In this document: positions 20,512 to 25,579 of the stretch, in pieces
Layout: each line of letters starts with the position of its first letter
How positions within the stretch are numbered: position 1 is the first letter of the stretch
From: Clostridia bacterium
GTDB lineage: Bacteria; Bacillota; Clostridia; Oscillospirales; Ruminococcaceae
Assembly (NCBI GenBank): GCA_021152595.1
Contig: JAGKVC010000029.1
Span: 1 to 25,579 of the forward strand
Reading direction: 5' to 3'
Length of the DNA stretch: 25,579 nt
Translations under genes and position numbers: made by a program
The notes under the pieces: generated by a model
Databases searched by the model: none
What the model was told of the DNA's origin: nothing
Seen by the model: the letters and a program-made list of their open reading frames with translations, nothing else

Positions 20512-23500
20512 CTGTTGATTGACACCTCACATGTTCCGCCCGTCTGGATCATCCGCGTGGGATTGGCTGCGAAATGCTGCGCCTTTGCGCTCAGGATTGC
20601 GATATCAAAATCGGAATCAATGAGCGTGATATCGGCATCGCCTTCAAAGCTGCCGATGTCCAGTGCGTGATTGCCTTCCAGACGAACTGTTGCTCTGCAT
20701 TGCCGCAGGCTGATTTCCGGCGCGGAATCACCCGAGCCGATGCCGATCGCATTCTGACCGGTAAACGCCGCATTGACGGTCGAATCGCGCAGCGTGATAT
20801 TGCCGCCGCCGGTTTCCGAGCCGATGCCGCAGACGAATGTACCGGAGCCGGTGATCGTCAGACTTGCCGTATTGCAGAGTATTTCGGGGGCACCTTCCAT
20901 GCTGCCGATTGCAACGCTGCTTGCCATTCGGAGCGAGAAATCCGCTTCGCAGCCGGAAACGCTGATCACGGCATTGCCCTCATGCGTTCCGATTCCGATG
21001 CCGTTTTTGCCGGTCATCTCAAAGAAGAGCCGTGTGCCCGTAACGGTGATCTTCTGTCCCTTGCCGTAGCCGGAGCCGATGCCGACGCATTGTCCGGCGT
21101 TGGAGAGGATGGTCAGGATGCCGGCGAGATCAATATTGATCTCACCGCAGGCGAGATCGGGATCATTTCCGATTGCAAACGCCTTGGAGTTATCCGCACG
21201 GATGCTGAGGTTTCCGTTTCCTGTCAGATGCAGGGAGCTGGATTCCGGTACGAGAATGCCGCCGTTATCCATGCGGTTGTCACCCTGAAATTCGATTGTG
21301 ACATTGGATTTCTTGCCGAGCATAATCGCCGGTGCGACGATCTGCTGCGGCAGATTGAAGTGAACATCGCGCAGGATGATGTGACAGTCGGTATCATCCT
21401 TAATTTTGATATGCACGCCGCTTGTCTCATGAAAATCACCGATGATCTCAAGGAACGGCTGCGCGACGAAAAGATCTGTATAGTGTTCCGCATCGAGCTG
21501 GGGCAGATGCACCATATCCTCGCCTTCGCTGAGCATATAGGTCTTCTGCATGATCTGCTTTTCGGCGCTCGCGCTGAATTTTGCGATCATCGCCTCAATG
21601 CGTTCGGGGATCGTGGGGACAGGGCGCTCATTCGGAACAGAGGTGAAATTGCCCTGAATCAGGTCTGCGCCGAACCGGATAACTGCACGCAGCTCCTCAG
21701 CGGTTTCGACGCCCTCTGCCAGCGCCATAAATCCGTTTGCATGTGCAAACTCGATAATGTTTGTGACAAAATGCTGCTTTTTCGGCTCCTCGTGGATGCT
21801 GGAGATCAGGCTTCTGTCGATCTTGACATAATTCGGGGAGTACCGCAGCAGATTCGAGATATTGGAATAGCCGGTGCCGTAATCGTCAACAGCGATTGCC
21901 ATATGATTGCGGGCGCAGCGCGCCTGAATCATGCTCAGCTCCTCGCCCTCGGTCTCCGCCTGCTCCGTGAATTCCACAACGAGCAGCGGCAGGATATCGC
22001 TGTACTGCTCCCTGAGCTTGAGGAAATCCGTCTCATTGAGGAAATGTCCGGGGATGCTGTTGACAAAGACACGCTTATCCGCGAAGACTTCACGGTTTGC
22101 CGCAATATATTTGAGAACATTGTTATAGGTCAGCCATTCGACCTCATAGAGTCTGCCTGCCTGTGTTGCGTAGGTCAGGAGCGTCAGCGGCGCGATCTTC
22201 ATGCCGCCGGAGGTTCGCATCAGCGCCTCATAGGCGAAGATCTGACCGGTTTTTGCATTGACGATCGGCTGGAAATAATAGGAGAGAAGATTCTCATTGA
22301 GAATGCGCTCCATCTGAGCCGCTTCCGCATCGGTAAGCGAAGGCTTATCTACCGGTTCGCTGCCGCTTGCACGCTGTGCATCCTTGATTGTGACCGCTTC
22401 GGTGAGCATGGACTCAAGTGAGAGCGTGCTGCTGATATCCGCGCTGACTCTGCCGACCGAGATCTCCATTGTGTAGCTCTTGCCGGAGACCTGATTATAG
22501 CTGTTCATGCGCTTTTTGAGGACACTGATCAGCGCCTCGGAGGTATTGAGCTGGTGATCGGATTCAAAGAACGCGATCATGAATTCATCGCCGCCGATGC
22601 GCGCAGCCGTGACATCGCTGTCTACGCTGTCGGTAATCGCATTGGCGAGGCTGAGCAGTGCCTGATCGCCCTCTGCCCTGCCGAAGATACTGTTGATCTG
22701 CCGCAGCCGGTTCAGCCCGATTACGATCATGACAAGGCGTTCGCCCGTATGCTTTTCGTTGTGGAGCCTCTCCGAGAGCGATTTGATCGCGCCGTGCAGA
22801 TTGAGCATGCCGGTCAGCGAATCGCGCACACGCGCCGCGACAAGCCGCTCATTCATGGTTTGCAGTCTTGAGGTCGCAAGGCAGGAGCCGATCACATTGC
22901 CGGCTGTGTGGATGAACTTCGGGAGCTTGAAGGCTTCCTCTTCGACATCGTCGCCGTAATAGGCGTAGTAGCCGTAGACCTCATTCTGCATATAGATTGA
23001 ACTGAAAAAGACCGCTTTGCCTGCGCCGAGGATATCCGAAAGCACAGGAATCAGCGACGCGCGCGGAATGATCGAGAACTGCTTTTCCTTGCGCTTGTGC
23101 ATGACGGCGCTCATCAGCTCCGTCGAATCTGCAAACTGCCGGAGACTGTTCTCCGTGAGATCGACGCTGAGCGAATCGCGCAGACAGAGATATGAATTTT
23201 CCGGAATGCATCCGGAGATAACATCGAGATAATCAATGACAGTGGGCTGCTGTCGTTCGAGCATGGCACCGAGCAGCCAGTGCTCCTCGGATTCCTGCCG
23301 CAGACAGGTTTGCAGCTTGGCATAGAGATCATGAACCGCCTGATTCTGGTCACGCTGTTCCGTGACATAGCAGCCGCAGGATTCGGAGATCCGCAGCAGC
23401 GGCTTGATCTCGGTATCAAGGCTGACGTTTTCGCCGTCGAGAATCAGCTCGGCGGTATCAAAAAATGCCGCACAGAGCCGGTCATAATCCTTGATGCAGG

Positions 23501-24227
23501 TGGTCAGGCGCGGGCTGTGGAAGCGCTCCTTGATGATGCCGTCGGAGCCTGTGACGATCACATCCTCCGGCACGCGCAGACCGTGGCTGTTCAGCACGGC
23601 GCAGGCAGCGATTGCCATTTCGTCATTGACGCAGACGATCGCATCGGGTGTATCGTGTGCAAGGAAGCGCTCTGTGGCTTCCTTCGCCGGATCCTCCCAG
23701 TAATTGCCGTAGCCGACGCGCTCCTCCTCAAAGGGGATACTATATTTTCGCAGCGCTTCGCTGTACGCCATGACCATGCATTCCGAGCCGTAGTTGCCGC
23801 GGATGCCGGTCAGCAGATCGACGCGCTTGCACTGATGCTCCCCGAAAACATGGTCGAGCAGCGCACTGAACGCCTGATTGGAATACGAAAAGACGGAAGG
23901 CACGCCCTCCATTTTGCCGTCATAGGAGAGAATCGGGATCCGGTGTTCCTTTGCGATGGCCGCAATGGTATTGGTGACGATCCGGTTTGCGATTGCTTCG
24001 CTCATAATGACGATCATATCGACAATCTGGAACGGAATCAGGTCATAGACACTGTAGCAGCTCTGCTCATGCAGGCTGTTCGGGTTCTGATCCAGACTGG
24101 AATTGAACACAAGAACGGCATAGCCGCGGCGATGTGCCTCGTCCACAAACTGTGTGACGCTTTCAAGCACTTCCGGATTGTGAATCCGGGAGGTACAGAG
24201 CGCGAAAACCAAACGGTCGTTCAGCAT
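20508..24227 (-). CDS. LacI-type sensor / GGDEF / EAL / beta-helix fusion protein
   Basis: A 1239-residue protein without signal peptide or membrane segments. The order is: a LacI/RbsB-type sugar-binding domain (about 1-330, no DNA-binding helix in front); a linker/sensor region (330-500) opening with SCGC; a GGDEF domain with intact GGDEF at 545-549; and an EAL domain with E667-A-L, VVEFTE, D781-D782 in DDYGTGYS, KIDRS, AEGVE (E838) and a QG near the end. The last 300 residues carry IGSGxG/IGSMEG-type repeats like right-handed beta-helix carbohydrate-binding proteins. It probably makes and/or degrades c-di-GMP in response to a ligand. The start at 24227 is chosen because AAGGAGGG lies 5 nt upstream and the sensor fold begins there. 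An upstream Met would extend across the promoter. It is operonic with plsY. Confidence 0.9.
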   Translation of the reverse strand: MLNDRLVFALCTSRIHNPEVLESVTQFVDEAHRRGYAVLVFNSSLDQNPNSLHEQSCYSVYDLIPFQIVDMIVIMSEAIANRIVTNTIAAIAKEHRIPILSYDGKMEGVPSVFSYSNQAFSALLDHVFGEHQCKRVDLLTGIRGNYGSECMVMAYSEALRKYSIPFEEERVGYGNYWEDPAKEATERFLAHDTPDAIVCVNDEMAIAACAVLNSHGLRVPEDVIVTGSDGIIKERFHSPRLTTCIKDYDRLCAAFFDTAELILDGENVSLDTEIKPLLRISESCGCYVTEQRDQNQAVHDLYAKLQTCLRQESEEHWLLGAMLERQQPTVIDYLDVISGCIPENSYLCLRDSLSVDLTENSLRQFADSTELMSAVMHKRKEKQFSIIPRASLIPVLSDILGAGKAVFFSSIYMQNEVYGYYAYYGDDVEEEAFKLPKFIHTAGNVIGSCLATSRLQTMNERLVAARVRDSLTGMLNLHGAIKSLSERLHNEKHTGERLVMIVIGLNRLRQINSIFGRAEGDQALLSLANAITDSVDSDVTAARIGGDEFMIAFFESDHQLNTSEALISVLKKRMNSYNQVSGKSYTMEISVGRVSADISSTLSLESMLTEAVTIKDAQRASGSEPVDKPSLTDAEAAQMERILNENLLSYYFQPIVNAKTGQIFAYEALMRTSGGMKIAPLTLLTYATQAGRLYEVEWLTYNNVLKYIAANREVFADKRVFVNSIPGHFLNETDFLKLREQYSDILPLLVVEFTEQAETEGEELSMIQARCARNHMAIAVDDYGTGYSNISNLLRYSPNYVKIDRSLISSIHEEPKKQHFVTNIIEFAHANGFMALAEGVETAEELRAVIRFGADLIQGNFTSVPNERPVPTIPERIEAMIAKFSASAEKQIMQKTYMLSEGEDMVHLPQLDAEHYTDLFVAQPFLEIIGDFHETSGVHIKIKDDTDCHIILRDVHFNLPQQIVAPAIMLGKKSNVTIEFQGDNRMDNGGILVPESSSLHLTGNGNLSIRADNSKAFAIGNDPDLACGEINIDLAGILTILSNAGQCVGIGSGYGKGQKITVTGTRLFFEMTGKNGIGIGTHEGNAVISVSGCEADFSLRMASSVAIGSMEGAPEILCNTASLTITGSGTFVCGIGSETGGGNITLRDSTVNAAFTGQNAIGIGSGDSAPEISLRQCRATVRLEGNHALDIGSFEGDADITLIDSDFDIAILSAKAQHFAANPTRMIQTGGTCEVSINR

Positions 24228-24285
24228 CGAATCCCTCCTTTCCGCAGACGTTTTCTGTCGAATACGTATACTTTTAATTATAATC

Positions 24286-24314
24286 ATTGTAGCACACTTC
24301 CTGTATTTTGTCAA
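24286..24314 (-). promoter_or_regulatory. Predicted sigma-A promoter of the c-di-GMP/plsY operon
   Basis: On the minus strand: TTGACA, 17-bp spacer, extended -10 TGCTACAAT. The predicted leader is about 50 nt. Confidence 0.9.
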
Positions 24315-24410
24315 TGGGAAGCATACAAAAACCGACGTTCGATTTTTGGCATGTGTACGTAAAAAACAGGCGGTGTTCGTCAAATTGCACGGAAACGGCG
24401 CTTGAATTTT

Positions 24411-24449
24411 GTTCATAATTCGTTCATTTGCGTTCACAAATTATCCACA
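24411..24449 (+). promoter_or_regulatory. Three phased GTTCA repeats and a DnaA-box-like site
   Basis: GTTCA occurs at 24411, 24422 and 24432, about one helical turn apart. TTATCCACA (24441-24449), identical to the DnaA-box consensus, follows. All lie directly upstream of the -35 box at 24455. A regulator-binding cluster is inferred. Confidence 0.5.
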
Positions 24450-24454
24450 AATCA

Positions 24455-24483
24455 TTGACTTTTGAAATAAAGTGTGCTACAAT
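24455..24483 (+). promoter_or_regulatory. Predicted sigma-A promoter of the PHP-like gene
   Basis: TTGACT, 17-bp spacer, extended -10 TGCTACAAT. It shares GTGTGCTACAAT with the opposed promoter at 24286-24314. Confidence 0.88.
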
Positions 24484-24489
24484 AATAAT

Positions 24490-24736
24490 AGGGTAGAAGC
24501 ATCTTTTGACGGATCGTCCGGTTTTACGGCGCATTCCGCGGTGCTTTCTGAACAGGAGACTGCTTGTTCTGCGCATATGAAACATGCAGAGTGAGCGCCT
24601 TTTATCGCATATCCAGATCAAAACCGCAAAACAATCGGCATCCTTTCTTCATAACAAACCGGAATCGAAACAGAATGCACCGTATCCGCGGATACGGCAG
24701 GCGAGAGGGGGTTCGCGCTGCAAGGCGCAAGGCAGG
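24490..24736 (+). other. Long 5' leader of the PHP-like gene
   Basis: About 247 nt lie between the predicted start site and the chosen ATG. It contains the perfect palindrome CCGTATCCG/CGGATACGG (24680-24697) and GAGAGGGGG at 24702-24710, too far (27 nt) to serve the ATG directly. An ATG at 24584 opens the same frame and would add 51 residues of low-quality, basic sequence. I consider this a leader, but cannot exclude a longer protein. Confidence 0.5.
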
Positions 24737-25462
24737 ATGAATTACTACGTAGATATGCATGCCAATCTGCTGCCGGGAATGGCAGATCTGAACGGGCATG
24801 AATTAACAGCATCAGAATCGGCGGCGCGGCTCGCGGAATTCCGAGACAGCAACATGAAGATGATTGTAGCCGCCCCGTATTTTCAGCCGGAAAAGCAGCA
24901 GCCGCAGGATTTTCTGGCTGAGCGCGACGCAAAGCTCGAAGCACTGAGCGAGGCAGCGCAGCCGATCCGGATTGTCGGCGGTGCGGTGCTGCCGTTTTCG
25001 TATTGCAGCGAGTATCCGCGCGACCTAAAGCCGTTTGCGCTCGGCGATTCTGATTTTATACTGGTCGATCTGCCGCAGGAGCCGCTGACGGAGGCACTCT
25101 GCGAGGAGATCTCCCGTCTGCGGATCGTCAGCGGACTGTGTCCGGTCGCCGCAGATATTGACCGCAGCTTTGAGATTCTCTCCCCCGAGGAGCTGATCGC
25201 ACTGCGCAAGGCAGGGATTCTGCTGCAAATCTCGGTAGACGGCATTCTGCGTCAGGATTACCGCAAGCTGTCGCTGTATCTGCTTGCCAATCAGCATGCA
25301 CATTTCCTTGCGACGGGTGCGCGTGAGCCGGATGAGCCGCTGCGCTTTGTCGAGGCGATGCGGATTATCCAGCGCAGCCTGCCTGCCCAGCTTTACCGCC
25401 GGATCAAGAACAATGCCGGTATGCTGCTCTCAAATGCAGAGCCCTCGGCGTTCCTTGAATAA
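24737..25462 (+). CDS. PHP/CpsB-YwqE-like protein lacking metal ligands
   Basis: A 241-residue soluble protein. It resembles the PHP-fold Tyr-phosphatases CpsB/YwqE that control capsule synthesis: VDMHANLLPGMAD (5-17) aligns with the family's DIHCHILPGIDDG, and MIVAAPYFQ with IIATPHF. Compared with the family pattern the second His of HxH is Asn10, the His of TPH is Tyr48, the Glu of the GxE strand is Val84, the AHPER His is Asp140, and the final DxH is Gly194/Arg196. The active site is therefore probably dead, and a binding or regulatory role is more likely (inference). The start at 24737 aligns with the family N-terminus, though only a weak AAGG precedes it. It stands alone behind its own promoter. 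Confidence 0.75.
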   Translation: MNYYVDMHANLLPGMADLNGHELTASESAARLAEFRDSNMKMIVAAPYFQPEKQQPQDFLAERDAKLEALSEAAQPIRIVGGAVLPFSYCSEYPRDLKPFALGDSDFILVDLPQEPLTEALCEEISRLRIVSGLCPVAADIDRSFEILSPEELIALRKAGILLQISVDGILRQDYRKLSLYLLANQHAHFLATGAREPDEPLRFVEAMRIIQRSLPAQLYRRIKNNAGMLLSNAEPSAFLE

Positions 25463-25508
25463 CATGCAAAACGCTCTGATAAGAAAGATTCTCATATAGC
25501 AGTTTTAA

Positions 25509-25550
25509 GCCATAGTATTTCTGATGTAAGGTCAGAAGTACTATGGCGTT
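25509..25550 (+). terminator. Hairpin terminator after the PHP-like gene
   Basis: GCCATAGTA-TT-TCTGA pairs with TCAGA-AG-TACTATGGC with a short loop, followed by GTTTCTATT. The weak T-run makes efficiency uncertain. Confidence 0.65.
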
Positions 25551-25554
25551 TCTA

Positions 25555-25579
25555 TTGACAGAACAGAGATGATGTGCTA
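25555..25579 (+). promoter_or_regulatory. Promoter cut by the window end
   Basis: TTGACA, then exactly 17 nt ending TGTGC, then TA at the last two bases. This is the same layout as the other promoters here, with the -10 box truncated. A rightward gene should start just beyond the window. Confidence 0.7.

Noticed and set aside
20574..22421. 615-codon plus-strand open frame opposite the c-di-GMP gene
   Set aside because: Intact GGDEF, EAL and related motifs lie on the minus strand in one long frame with promoter and ribosome-binding site.
24228..24437. Longer N-terminus for the sensor-GGDEF-EAL protein (start at 24437)
   Set aside because: It would cover the predicted promoter, and the extra residues resemble nothing. 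The Met at 24227 has AAGGAGGG directly upstream.
24441..24449. Replication origin from a perfect DnaA-box match
   Set aside because: It is a single box without dnaA/dnaN neighbours, an AT-rich unwinding element or further boxes. Regulatory use or chance is more likely.

Overview
The window looks like a chromosomal piece of a cellulosome-producing Ruminococcus (Oscillospiraceae), close to R. flavefaciens or R. champanellensis. The evidence is Thr-rich linkers joining cohesins, an X-module plus dockerin, a sortase-anchored single-cohesin protein, a dockerin-bearing GH9 cellulase, Firmicutes-type housekeeping genes and moderate-to-high G+C. Species assignment is inference.

Left part (1-8543): a scaffoldin that starts before the window (two cohesins, Thr-rich 33-nt repeats, C-terminal X-dockerin) is interrupted by a 4-nt GGTT duplication in its second linker. 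A strong terminator hairpin follows, then a ScaE-like cell-wall anchor whose cohesin probably holds the X-dockerin. Next come aroC with a DUF4364-type gene, yajC, and a secreted GH9-CBM3c-dockerin cellulase. The logic is a dockerin enzyme on a cohesin scaffold held to the wall by the anchor.

Middle part (8544-17882): hairpin-rich intergenic DNA, then a leftward TetR regulator/GPH-type sugar symporter pair divergent from a GT-B-like glycosyltransferase. Two mirror-image promoters face each other across an operator-like palindrome. A four-gene rightward operon follows (two paralogous unknown proteins, a stand-alone COG3581-type iron-sulfur protein, a Cys-rich membrane protein). It converges on a leftward ECF sigma/anti-sigma pair.

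Right part (17883-25579): a structured interspersed repeat, then a phosphofructokinase with residues typical of pyrophosphate-dependent enzymes. It converges on a leftward two-gene operon: a 1239-residue LacI-type sensor-GGDEF-EAL-beta-helix protein overlapping plsY by 4 nt. Divergent from this is a PHP/CpsB-like protein that has lost nearly all its metal ligands. The window ends inside another promoter.

The most unusual items are the four-part c-di-GMP protein, the interspersed element whose two long copies differ by compensatory base-pair changes, the symmetric face-to-face promoters, the PHP pseudoenzyme and the scaffoldin linker frameshift. No rRNA, tRNA, CRISPR array, transposase or phage gene was seen.
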